From positions 1 to 37,479 of the forward strand of contig JAUSKB010000025.1 in the NCBI GenBank assembly GCA_030647415.1: 37,479 bases of DNA. Reading direction: 5' to 3'. Under the pieces are notes generated by a model that worked only from the letters and a program-made list of their open reading frames with translations, was not told the DNA's origin and made no database searches. The position numbers and the translations under genes are program-made. Source of the stretch: a bacterium (GTDB lineage Bacteria > Patescibacteriota > Minisyncoccia > UBA6257 > GWB1-50-10). This document shows, piece by piece, positions 7,098 through 13,749 of this stretch; position 1 is the stretch's first letter; the number at the start of each line of letters is the position of its first letter.

Positions 7098-7787
7098 ATG
7101 GCACAGAAAATCAACCCAAAGACCTTCCGGCTCGGTATCACGGTACCGTGGTCCAGTCGCTGGTTCTTCAAGAAGCCGAACCGATTTTTCCTCGAGGAGG
7201 ACCACGCCATCCGGACCTTTCTCATGGGAAAAGTGCGCGATGCCGGCATTGATGGCATCGACATCGAGCGGACCGGTCCGTCGGTCCGGGTCACTATCAA
7301 GGCGCACCGTCCCGGCCTCATCATCGGTCGCGGCGGCAAGGGCATCGAGGAGCTCCGTGACGGTCTCCTCGTCGCGCTCCGGAAACTTCGTGTGCGTCGG
7401 AAGGTGACGACACCGTCGACCCTACATCTCAACATCGAGGAGCTGAAGCGCGCCGAGGCATCGGCGCCAGTCGTCGCCCAGCAGGTTGCGACGGATCTCG
7501 AGCGGCGAATGCCGTTCCGCCGTTTGATGAAGCGGACGCTTGAGAATGTGATGCAGAACCGTGAGGTGAAGGGTGCGAAGGTTCGGCTGTCCGGTCGTCT
7601 GAACGGCGCGGAGATTTCCCGGAGCGAATGGAAGGCGATGGGTACGATGCCGCTACAGACGCTTCGCGCGAACATCGATTACGGGGAGGCGACCGCATTT
7701 AACACCTACGGCACCATCGGCGTGAAGGTGTGGATATACAAGGGCGAAATTTTCGAAAAATCCGAAGCACGAAGCACGAAACTCTAA
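7098..7787 (+). CDS. rpsC: 30S ribosomal protein S3
   Basis: S3 (229 aa) lines the mRNA entry channel. The N-terminal MAQKINPKTFRLGI, the KH domain with GLIIGRGGKGIEELR, and the C-terminal domain GAKVRLSGRLNGAEISRSEW and TYGTIGVKVWIYKGE are all present. The last residues (KSEARSTKL) are encoded by the left arm of a family B element; the same EARSTK end occurs in rplE. The start is ATG 7098. Confidence 0.96.
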   Translation: MAQKINPKTFRLGITVPWSSRWFFKKPNRFFLEEDHAIRTFLMGKVRDAGIDGIDIERTGPSVRVTIKAHRPGLIIGRGGKGIEELRDGLLVALRKLRVRRKVTTPSTLHLNIEELKRAEASAPVVAQQVATDLERRMPFRRLMKRTLENVMQNREVKGAKVRLSGRLNGAEISRSEWKAMGTMPLQTLRANIDYGEATAFNTYGTIGVKVWIYKGEIFEKSEARSTKL

Positions 7788-7884
7788 ACAAATCCGAAAT
7801 ACGAAACCTCAAATCCGAAACGAATCCGTTTAGAATTTCGAATTTGGAATTTGTTTAGGATTTAGATATTAGGATTTAGATATT
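7761..7884 (+). repeat. Family B palindrome, rpsC-rplP junction
   Basis: The left arm starts in the last codons of rpsC (TCCGAAGCACGAAGCACGAA) and continues with CAAATCCGAAATACGAAACC, shared with the rplD tail at about 4588. The right arm of TTAGGATTTAGATATT words ends about 11 bases before rplP. Confidence 0.75.
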
Positions 7885-7895
7885 ACATTTTCACC

Positions 7896-8312
7896 ATGTT
7901 ACAGCCCAAGAAACAAAAACATCGAAAGCAGCAGAAGGGACGTTCGAAGTCCCGCCTCGTCGAGACACGCGGGCTTCGCGTCGCGTTCGGCTCGTACGGC
8001 CTCCAGGCGCTCCAGGCCGGCCGCATCTCCTCGCGCCAGATTGAGGCGGCACGGAAGGTCATCAGTCACACCATGGAGCGAGTCGGGAAGCTCTGGATTC
8101 GCATTTTTCCCGATAAGCCGATCACCAAGCTCCCACCCGAGGTCACGTTGGGCGGTGGCAAGGGCGAGGTCGACCACTATGTTTTCCAGGTCCGCCCTGG
8201 TCGAATTCTTTTCGAGCTCGACGGCGTCCCGGACGCGATTGCCCGCGAGGCGCTTCGGAAGGCAGGGCACAAACTGCCGGTGACCACGAAGATTGTCACG
8301 CGTATCGACTAA
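7896..8312 (+). CDS. rplP: 50S ribosomal protein L16
   Basis: L16 (138 aa) helps shape the A site of the 50S subunit. The family signatures are [52 protein letters not shown] and MGxGKG-like [20 protein letters not shown]. The length matches the family. Only four bases separate its stop from rpmC, and no palindrome is present there. Confidence 0.97.
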   Translation: MLQPKKQKHRKQQKGRSKSRLVETRGLRVAFGSYGLQALQAGRISSRQIEAARKVISHTMERVGKLWIRIFPDKPITKLPPEVTLGGGKGEVDHYVFQVRPGRILFELDGVPDAIAREALRKAGHKLPVTTKIVTRID

Positions 8313-8316
8313 CACC

Positions 8317-8544
8317 ATGAAATTACGGGACTTGAAACATGAACGGACGAAAAATGTCATCGAGCTCGGCGCAGAGCTTGTGAAAAGCCAGGTGCGCCTC
8401 GATGGGTTGCGCTTCGACCTCGTGCAGGGTAAGGTGAAGAACATTCGGGAAATTCGCGCGCTTCGGCGGATGATCGCCCAACTTCGCACCCTCATGGGCG
8501 AGGTTGCTGGGATAGCGCCGACGGTTCCCGGACAGAAGACCTAA
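8317..8544 (+). CDS. rpmC: 50S ribosomal protein L29
   Basis: L29 (75 aa) is a helical hairpin near the tunnel exit. The sequence [20 protein letters not shown] and the [20 protein letters not shown] helix fit the family. The start is ATG 8317, after the rplP stop; an upstream in-frame start at 8293 would overlap rplP. Four bases separate it from rpsQ. Confidence 0.93.
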   Translation: MKLRDLKHERTKNVIELGAELVKSQVRLDGLRFDLVQGKVKNIREIRALRRMIAQLRTLMGEVAGIAPTVPGQKT

Positions 8545-8548
8545 GCAT

Positions 8549-8845
8549 ATGCGAATACTCACCGGAATCGTCACATCGGACAAGATGCAGAAGACCCGCG
8601 TTGTCGCCGTCACGCGGTCGGTGAAGCACCCGCGGTACCACAAGTACATCACGCGTACTTCGACGTTCAAGGCGCACGACGAGACGAACCAGTATCGGAC
8701 GGGCGACACGGTCGTCATCCGGGAGATTCGCCCGCGGTCGAAGGATAAGCGGTGGACGATAATCGCCCGAATACAGAACGCGAATCAGAGCGAATCAACG
8801 CGAATGTCCGCGAACGGCTCGGGTGATGTAGTGAGCGTCGAATGA
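8549..8845 (+). CDS. rpsQ: 30S ribosomal protein S17 with repeat-derived tail
   Basis: S17 (98 aa) is a primary 16S rRNA binder. The core is residues 1-75: [33 protein letters not shown] and [21 protein letters not shown]. The tail ([20 protein letters not shown]...) is unlike S17 and is encoded by the left half of an imperfect palindrome (8762-8896). As with rplD and rplE, an element seems to have replaced the original stop. Confidence 0.95.
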   Translation: MRILTGIVTSDKMQKTRVVAVTRSVKHPRYHKYITRTSTFKAHDETNQYRTGDTVVIREIRPRSKDKRWTIIARIQNANQSESTRMSANGSGDVVSVE

Positions 8846-8896
8846 CATCCATGGCGATTCGATTCTATTCGTGGCAATTCGATAGCATTCGAGCGA
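8762..8896 (+). repeat. Family G imperfect palindrome, rpsQ-rplN junction
   Basis: The left half (ATCGCCCGAATACAGAACGC, GCGAATCAGAGCGAATC) lies inside the rpsQ frame. The right half, made of GATTCGATTCTATTCG and CAATTCGATAGCATTCGAGC, is roughly its complement and ends about seven bases before rplN. The pairing is weaker than in D or E. Confidence 0.5.
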
Positions 8897-8903
8897 TCAA
8901 CGT

Positions 8904-9269
8904 ATGATACAAGAACGATCCATACTCAGAGTTGCAGACAATTCAGGCGCAAAGACGGTCCGGTGTTTTCGCGTGCTCGGGGGAAGCCGGAAGCGATACG
9001 CTCGGGTTGGCGACATCATCATCGCCTCGGTGCAGGTCGCGGAACCCCGGAAGCAGGTGAAGAAGAAGGACATCGTGCATGCTTTGATTGTCCGGCAGCG
9101 TGCGCCGATGCGGCGCCCCGATGGCTCACGGATTCGGTTCGATGACAATGCGGTCGTCTTAATCGAGAAGAACGAACCGCGCGCCACGCGCGTCTTCGGT
9201 CCCATCCCCCGGGAGATCAAGGAGCTGGGGTACGACACCATCGCGTCGCTCGCGGAGGAACTCGTATAG
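8904..9269 (+). CDS. rplN: 50S ribosomal protein L14
   Basis: L14 (121 aa) sits at the subunit interface. MIQERSILRVADNSGAKTVR, GDIIIASVQVAEPRKQVKKK and the C-terminal ATRVFGPIPREIKELGYDTI are diagnostic. The length is normal. The start is ATG 8904. Its TAG stop is overlapped by a family E left arm. Confidence 0.97.
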   Translation: MIQERSILRVADNSGAKTVRCFRVLGGSRKRYARVGDIIIASVQVAEPRKQVKKKDIVHALIVRQRAPMRRPDGSRIRFDDNAVVLIEKNEPRATRVFGPIPREIKELGYDTIASLAEELV

Positions 9270-9404
9270 TAATCGCGAATAATGCGAATCGAAGCGTAAT
9301 AATGCTAATCAAAAGCAAAACACCCATGAAATCTATTCGGCATTGTTCGCGGTTGCTCCCCATTCGCATTATTACTCTCTAATTCGCATTATTAGCGAAT
9401 ACTC
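9268..9404 (+). repeat. Family E palindrome copy 2, rplN-rplX spacer
   Basis: The left arm (9268-9289) starts inside the rplN stop. The right arm ends two bases before the rplX ATG. The 22-nt outer arms match at 20 positions. A nested pair, GTAATAATGC with GCATTATTAC, lies inside. Confidence 0.87.
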
Positions 9405-9406
9405 CC

Positions 9407-9712
9407 ATGACTATCAAAAAAGGAGACACCATCATCGTCCGCATCGGGAAAAACCGGGGCAAGAAGGGCACCGTGGCCCGGATGTTGCCGTCCCGCGGCC
9501 TCATCCTGGTTTCCGGCGTGAATCTCTATAAGAAGCACGTGCGGCCGAAGAAGCAGGGGGAGAAGGGGCAGCTCGTCGAGCTCATGCGCCCGCTCCAGCT
9601 GTCGAATGTCGCTCTCTTCTGTTCGAACTGCGGCCGCGCTTCCCGGGTGGGATACCGCGTCGACGGTGCGAAGAAGGTCCGTTTCTGTCGCCGGTGCTCG
9701 GTTGCCCTGTAA
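9407..9712 (+). CDS. rplX: 50S ribosomal protein L24
   Basis: L24 (101 aa) initiates 50S assembly and carries a KOW motif (KKGDTIIVRIGKNRGKKGTV). The segment VNLYKKHVRPKKQGEKGQLV is typical. A zinc-ribbon-like pair CSNCGRASRVG...CRRC is present near the C-terminus, as in many L24 proteins. The start is ATG 9407 two bases after the family E arm. The rplE start follows after 10 bases. Confidence 0.96.
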   Translation: MTIKKGDTIIVRIGKNRGKKGTVARMLPSRGLILVSGVNLYKKHVRPKKQGEKGQLVELMRPLQLSNVALFCSNCGRASRVGYRVDGAKKVRFCRRCSVAL

Positions 9713-9722
9713 TCACACCACG

Positions 9723-10313
9723 ATGACTACCGCACACCACCACAAGAACCCGTTGATTGCGAACCTTCCCACTCGCCTCGCCGAGACGTCGAGTCGAGGC
9801 TGGGCTGAAGCTCCGGCGAAGCGGGTTGGGAAGGTTGTGGTGAACGTGGGCGTGGGGAAGCTCCGGAGCCAGGCGAACTTTGACGATAAGGTGCTCCCCG
9901 AGGTCATGAAGGACGTCGCAGCCATTACCGGGCAGCATCCGTCCATCCGCCGTTCCACGAAGTCCATCGCCGGGTTCAAACTCCGCGAGGGCGACATTGT
10001 GGGACTCCAGGTCACGCTTCGCGGCGCGCGGATGCGCGATTTCCTCATGAAGCTGTTTAGCATCGTGCTGCCGCGCGTGAAGGACTTCCGCGGCCTTGCC
10101 CCGACCACCGTCGACCATGATGGTAACTTGAACATCGGGTTCCGGGACCAGGTGGTTTTTCCGGAGATTGAGACGGAAAAGGTGCGGGTCTCGTTCGGCA
10201 TCCAGGTGACCGTTGTACCGAGCGTCCGCGGTCGTGAAGCCGCAGTTGCGCTGTACCGGTCACTCGGGGTACCATTACGGTCGAATATCGAAGCACGAAG
10301 CACGAAATCCTAA
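9723..10313 (+). CDS. rplE: 50S ribosomal protein L5
   Basis: L5 (196 aa) binds 5S rRNA in the central protuberance. The core is KRVGKVVVNVGVGKLRSQ, ITGQHPSIRRSTKSIAGFKL, LRGARMRDFLMKL and DFRGLAPTTVDHDGNLNIGF. The last residues IEARSTKS come from a family B left arm. The start is ATG 9723 (MTTAHHHKNP); longer in-frame starts lie inside rplX. The N-terminus is short of the usual RLKELY-type helix sequence but the fold core is complete. Confidence 0.95.
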   Translation: MTTAHHHKNPLIANLPTRLAETSSRGWAEAPAKRVGKVVVNVGVGKLRSQANFDDKVLPEVMKDVAAITGQHPSIRRSTKSIAGFKLREGDIVGLQVTLRGARMRDFLMKLFSIVLPRVKDFRGLAPTTVDHDGNLNIGFRDQVVFPEIETEKVRVSFGIQVTVVPSVRGREAAVALYRSLGVPLRSNIEARSTKS

Positions 10314-10532
10314 ATGGTTCGACGAGCTCACCATCCCGAGCGAAGCCGAGGGACAAATCCCAATGACTCAAATTCGAAATAAATCACCATTTTGCGGAAT
10401 CCCGTTTGGAGTTTCGGATTTCGAATTTGTCCCGACTTTGTTCCGGTTTTACCGAGAATGCTCGACGAAGTCGGCATCGAGGATGCCCGATAGAATCGGC
10501 ATTTCGGATTTAGAATTTAGAGTTTAGGATTT
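10283..10532 (+). repeat. Family B palindrome with C core, rplE-rpsN spacer
   Basis: The left arm starts in the last codons of rplE and is followed by the core C block (GGTTCGACGAGCTCACCATC...). The right side ends with GGATTTAGAATTTAGAGTTT, eight bases before rpsN. The centre (CCGACTTTGTTCCGG, CGACGAAGTCGG) holds further pairing: CCGACTT with AAGTCGG. At about 250 nt it is the longest element in the operon and contains no credible ORF. Confidence 0.72.
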
Positions 10533-10540
10533 ATGCATCT

Positions 10541-10723
10541 ATGGCCAAGACATCCGTAATCGCCCGTTCGGAAAAGACCCCGAAGTTCAGCACGCGCATC
10601 GTGCGGCGCTGTTTCCGGTGTGGACGAAAGCGCGGATACATCCGCGATTTCAACCTCTGCCGCATCTGTTTCCGCGAGTTGGCGAGCAAGGGTGAAATCC
10701 CCGGAATTCGGAAAGGCTCATAG
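10541..10723 (+). CDS. rpsN: 30S ribosomal protein S14, zinc (type Z)
   Basis: This 60-aa S14 has the CxxC...CxxC zinc ribbon ([20 protein letters not shown]), marking the short zinc-binding form. [19 protein letters not shown] and the end [10 protein letters not shown] fit the family. The start is ATG 10541. A family D element follows the stop. Confidence 0.96.
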   Translation: MAKTSVIARSEKTPKFSTRIVRRCFRCGRKRGYIRDFNLCRICFRELASKGEIPGIRKGS

Positions 10724-10726
10724 TGA

Positions 10727-10836
10727 GATACCAATATGCGAATTCATTCGAATGATACGAATAATACGAATTATGAACGCGAATTGTGGAATATTCGTAT
10801 GATTTGCATCATTCGTACCATTCGTATATTGGTATC
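10727..10836 (+). repeat. Family D palindrome copy 3, rpsN-rpsH spacer
   Basis: The outer arms GATACCAATAT and ATATTGGTATC are again exact. It starts four bases after the stop (first base of the arm at 10727) and ends eight bases before the rpsH ATG. The interior is nearly the same as copy 2 (GAATTGTGGAATATTCGTAT shared). Confidence 0.88.
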
Positions 10837-10844
10837 ATAATCCC

Positions 10845-11216
10845 ATGTACATCAACCTCCTCATTAGCATCAAGAACGCAGCGCGGGCCGGCAAGGCCTC
10901 GTTGAAAACGCCCTACACCACTATGGATGCGGCGGTCGTCGAGGTGCTCCGCCGGTACGGATTCGTGAAGGCGGTGGAGGTGAAGGGTCGGGGTGTGAAG
11001 CGCATCTTGGACATCGAGGTGAATCCCGACCGGCCCATCCGCGGCGTTACCTTCGTTTCAAAGCCGTCTTTGAAGCGGTACGGCGGATACCGTGCGCTGA
11101 AACCGGTGAAACAGGGGCACGGGCTCCTGGTGCTTTCGACGCCGCGCGGCGTGAAGAGCGCGATGGATGCTCGGCGTGAGCAGGTGGGTGGGCAGCTCCT
11201 TTTTGAGATATGGTAG
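10845..11216 (+). CDS. rpsH: 30S ribosomal protein S8
   Basis: S8 (123 aa) is a primary 16S rRNA binder; in E. coli it represses the spc operon. The C-terminal signature LVLSTPRGVKSAMDARREQVGGQLL matches the family STSKGIM-type motif with the normal GG-LL end. The N-terminus is short: MYINLLISIKNAARAGK replaces the usual DPIADMLTRIRNA form. The start is ATG 10845. The TAG stop is joined to a family E left arm. Confidence 0.94.
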   Translation: MYINLLISIKNAARAGKASLKTPYTTMDAAVVEVLRRYGFVKAVEVKGRGVKRILDIEVNPDRPIRGVTFVSKPSLKRYGGYRALKPVKQGHGLLVLSTPRGVKSAMDARREQVGGQLLFEIW

Positions 11217-11344
11217 AGTAATCGCGAATAATGCGAATGAAACACCCAGTAATAATGCGAATAGAGACCAGAACCGCTTCGAATGCGGGTAGTCGCATGC
11301 ATTCGCATTATTACCTCTGCTATTCGCATTATTAGCGATTACTC
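11216..11344 (+). repeat. Family E palindrome copy 3, rpsH-rplF spacer
   Basis: The arms 11216-11238 and 11322-11344 match at 22 of 23 positions. The left arm begins with the last base of the rpsH stop; the right arm ends one base before the rplF ATG. The right half is nearly identical to the rplO-secY spacer at 13703-13748. Confidence 0.9.
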
Positions 11345-11345
11345 T

Positions 11346-11897
11346 ATGAGCAAAATAGGACGACAACCCATAGCGATTCCGACTGGCGTCACGGTTTCCG
11401 TCGACGCGACCGAGGTGACGGTGCAGGCCGCCGCCGGCGATATCCGCATCCAACTTCTCCGTGGCGTGAAGGTTGCGGTGGTCGGAAGCGAGGTCGTCTG
11501 CGAGCTCGTCGGGACCGGGAAGCAGGCGCGGTCGAGCTGGGGCACGATGCGTGCGCTTATCGCGAATGCGGTCGCGGGGCTCGTGAAGCCATTTGAGAAG
11601 TCGCTGATACTCGAGGGCGTGGGATACCGCGTCACAAAGGAGGGGAACGACCTGGTCCTTGCGCTCGGTTTTTCGCACCCCGTGAAGTATGCCGCAATTC
11701 CCGGCATCACCTTCGAGGTGGGAAAGAATTCCACCGTTACGGTGCGGGGTTCCGACCGTGCACGGGTAGGGCAAGTGGCAGCGGAAATTCGCGCCCTGAA
11801 GAAGCCCGAGCCGTACAAAGGGAAGGGGTTCCACTACTCTGACGAAGTTGTTCGCCGGAAGGCCGGCAAGAAGGCGGCAACGAGCACCACCAAATAA
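11346..11897 (+). CDS. rplF: 50S ribosomal protein L6
   Basis: L6 (183 aa) lies near the factor-binding site. Its two related beta domains are visible: MSKIGRQPIAIPTGVTVSVD, then SHPVKYAAIPGITFEV and the diagnostic end KKPEPYKGKGFHYSDEVVRRKAGKK. The start is ATG 11346, one base after the family E arm; the longer frame from 11283 is inside the palindrome. The short tail (AATSTTK) precedes a family B element. Confidence 0.96.
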   Translation: MSKIGRQPIAIPTGVTVSVDATEVTVQAAAGDIRIQLLRGVKVAVVGSEVVCELVGTGKQARSSWGTMRALIANAVAGLVKPFEKSLILEGVGYRVTKEGNDLVLALGFSHPVKYAAIPGITFEVGKNSTVTVRGSDRARVGQVAAEIRALKKPEPYKGKGFHYSDEVVRRKAGKKAATSTTK

Positions 11898-11898
11898 C

Positions 11899-12023
11899 AG
11901 TAAGCACGAAATTCGAAATCCGAAACTCTAAACAAGCTCGAAATATGAAATTTCAAATCAGAAACGAATCCGTTTGGAATTTCGAATTTGTTTCGGATTT
12001 AGATATTCGGATTTAGGATTTAC
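11899..12023 (+). repeat. Family B palindrome, rplF-rplR spacer
   Basis: The left arm (AGTAAGCACGAAATTCGAAA, CTCTAAACAAGCTCG) starts two bases after the rplF stop. The right arm (GTTTCGGATTTAGATATTCG) ends about seven bases before rplR. The same word set as other B copies is used. Confidence 0.72.
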
Positions 12024-12029
12024 CCATCT

Positions 12030-12383
12030 ATGGCAACCACAAAAAAAACCATCGCAATACGAGCACGCCGGCGAAACCGGGTCCGGGTCCGAATTCGCGG
12101 CACGGCTGCGATACCGCGGCTCACGGTGTTCCGCTCGAATGTCGCCATCTACGCTCAGCTCATTGACGACGCGACCGGGACAACGGTCGTGCGGGCGAGC
12201 TCGCGCGACCTCGTGAAGCGCGGTCCCAAGATGGCGGACGCCACGGCGGTCGGGAAGCTCATTGCCGAGCGCGCGACACCAGCCGGCATCACGGCGGCGG
12301 TTTTCGACCGTGGTTCCTATCGGTACCATGGTCGGGTACAGGCGCTCGCGGAGGGCGCGCGAGCGGGCGGACTGAAGTTCTGA
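12030..12383 (+). CDS. rplR: 50S ribosomal protein L18
   Basis: L18 (117 aa) binds 5S rRNA with L5. The Arg-rich N-terminus ([20 protein letters not shown]), [19 protein letters not shown] and the end [20 protein letters not shown] are typical. The length is normal. The start is ATG 12030. A 56-nt A/C-rich spacer leads to rpsE. Confidence 0.96.
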   Translation: MATTKKTIAIRARRRNRVRVRIRGTAAIPRLTVFRSNVAIYAQLIDDATGTTVVRASSRDLVKRGPKMADATAVGKLIAERATPAGITAAVFDRGSYRYHGRVQALAEGARAGGLKF

Positions 12384-12397
12384 CGCGCGTTTCCTGA

Positions 12398-12439
12398 ACT
12401 AGTCAACAAGCAAACGAGCGAACCAACAAACTAACCAAC
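12398..12439 (+). repeat. Family F A/C-rich leader before rpsE
   Basis: Sequence of CAAC, CAAAC and CCAAC words (CTAGTCAACAAGCAAACGAG, then AACCAACAAACTAACC) runs up to the rpsE ATG. It has no complementary right arm, so it should be unpaired. The same word set closes rpsE at 13167-13238. Confidence 0.55.
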
Positions 12440-13222
12440 ATGCCACCGACAAACAACACACCGAATAGCACCGCACAACAGCCCATCGCGCCCGCCTCGC
12501 CTTCGCGAGCGCGAAGCGGGCCCGGCGCGAGCCGAGGCGGACCGGGTGGCGGTCGCGGTCCCGGTAGTCGAGGTCCGGGTGGGCGAGGCCCTTCCGCCTT
12601 CGGTGGCGGCGGTCGCGGTCCAGGCGGACGGGGTCCAGGCGGTCGCGGTCCAGGCCGCGGCGGCTATGGGCGGCGGCAGGAACGCACAAGCGAGTACCAG
12701 GATCGGGCGCTTGAGATTCGGCGGGTTTCCCGCGTGATGGCCGGTGGCAAACGCTTCAGCTTCCGGGCGGCGGTTGTCGTCGGGAATCGGAACGGGAAGG
12801 TGGGACTTGGCGTCGCGAAGGGGCTCGATGTGCAAGGCGCGATTGAAAAGGCCCGTCGGTACGCGGAGAAAGCGGTCATCACCATTCCGCTTCGGGACGG
12901 CCGGACAGTCGCCCACGACGTGGAGGCGAAATACGGCGCCGCGATTGTGCGCATAAAGCCCGCCAAGGCGGGACACGGTCTCATCGCGGGCGGTTCGGCG
13001 CGCATCGTGCTCGAGCTTGCAGGCGTCCGAGACGTTTCCGCGAAGATCATCGGTACCACAAAAAACAAGGTTTCAAACGCGCAGGCGACATTGAAGGCAC
13101 TCATGATTATTGCGCAGTCGACGCGTATCAAGAAGCCGATCCAGCCCGTTGCGGCTATGCCGCACGGCAACGAACAAACGGACAAACCGACAAACGAGCC
13201 AACCAATCAACTAGCTAACTAG
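12440..13222 (+). CDS. rpsE: 30S ribosomal protein S5 with Gly/Arg-rich N-terminus
   Basis: S5 (260 aa) acts in decoding fidelity. The S5 core begins near residue 90: ALEIRRVSRVMAGGKRFSFR, VVVGNRNGKVGLGVAKG, AGHGLIAGGSARIVLELAGV. Before it lies a tail of about 85 residues with many RGPGGRGP units. After it is a short Asn/Thr/Pro-rich tail (QTDKPTNEPTNQLAN) encoded by family F repeat. Typical S5 is about 165 aa. The Gly/Arg tail resembles RNA-binding RGG regions; its function is unknown. The next gene is rplO with no rpmD (L30), as expected for CPR. Confidence 0.94.
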   Translation: MPPTNNTPNSTAQQPIAPASPSRARSGPGASRGGPGGGRGPGSRGPGGRGPSAFGGGGRGPGGRGPGGRGPGRGGYGRRQERTSEYQDRALEIRRVSRVMAGGKRFSFRAAVVVGNRNGKVGLGVAKGLDVQGAIEKARRYAEKAVITIPLRDGRTVAHDVEAKYGAAIVRIKPAKAGHGLIAGGSARIVLELAGVRDVSAKIIGTTKNKVSNAQATLKALMIIAQSTRIKKPIQPVAAMPHGNEQTDKPTNEPTNQLAN

Positions 13223-13238
13223 CCAACTAGTAAACTAC
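13167..13238 (+). repeat. Family F A/C-rich repeat, rpsE end to rplO
   Basis: AACGAACAAACGGACAAACC and following CAAC/CTAG words encode the S5 tail and continue to the rplO ATG at 13240. CTAGCTAACTAGCCAACTAG lies in the last part. There is no complementary arm. It appears related to the spacer before rpsE. Confidence 0.5.
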
Positions 13239-13239
13239 C

Positions 13240-13668
13240 ATGCAACTCCACACCTTACATGCAGCGACCAGGCGGCGCCCCACGAAGCGCGTCGGGCGCG
13301 GCGGAAAGCGCGGCACGACTTCCGGCAAGGGCACGAAGGGTCAGCGCTCGCGTTCGGGCCATCGCATCCGGCCGGCAGCGCGCGACCTCGTGCTCAAATT
13401 CCCGAAGCTCCGGGGAGTGGGAAACAGTCGTCGGTCCGTGTCCGCAACCATCGTGAAGACAGGCGACATTCCCGCGCTCCTCGCGCGCGCAAGGGTGGCG
13501 GAGCTCACCCGGGAGGTCCTGGTGTCACTCCGAAAGATTCGCGCCGTGAAGGATGCGGTGAAGGTGGTGGCGAACGGGAAGCTCGCGTCCGCCGTCGCCG
13601 TGAACGGTATCCCCGCGACGAAGGGGGCGAAGGCAGAGATCCTGAAATTCGGCGGCACCGTTTCATAA
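13240..13668 (+). CDS. rplO: 50S ribosomal protein L15
   Basis: L15 (142 aa) enters late in 50S assembly. The N-terminal RRRPTKRVGRGGKRGTTSGK and KGTKGQRSRSGHRIRP stretch, and the C-terminal EILKFGGTVS, are diagnostic. The start is ATG 13240, directly after a family F repeat. The spacer to secY holds a chimeric A/E element. Confidence 0.95.
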   Translation: MQLHTLHAATRRRPTKRVGRGGKRGTTSGKGTKGQRSRSGHRIRPAARDLVLKFPKLRGVGNSRRSVSATIVKTGDIPALLARARVAELTREVLVSLRKIRAVKDAVKVVANGKLASAVAVNGIPATKGAKAEILKFGGTVS

Positions 13669-13748
13669 CCGACAACCAACGACGTACAACCAACAACCCC
13701 AGTAATTCGCATTATTACCTCTGCCATTCGCATTATTAGCGATTACTC
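13669..13748 (+). repeat. Chimeric A-left / E-right spacer, rplO-secY
   Basis: The first half (CCGACAACCAACGACGTACA, ACCAACAACC) is a family A left arm. The second half is a family E right half, nearly identical over 46 nt to that before rplF, ending one base before the secY ATG. The two halves are not complementary, so no long stem is possible. Confidence 0.75.
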
Positions 13749-13749
13749 C

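Noticed and set aside
13223-13239. A missed rpmD (L30) gene between rpsE and rplO
   Set aside because: Only 17 bases separate the two genes; L30 is absent, as is usual in CPR.
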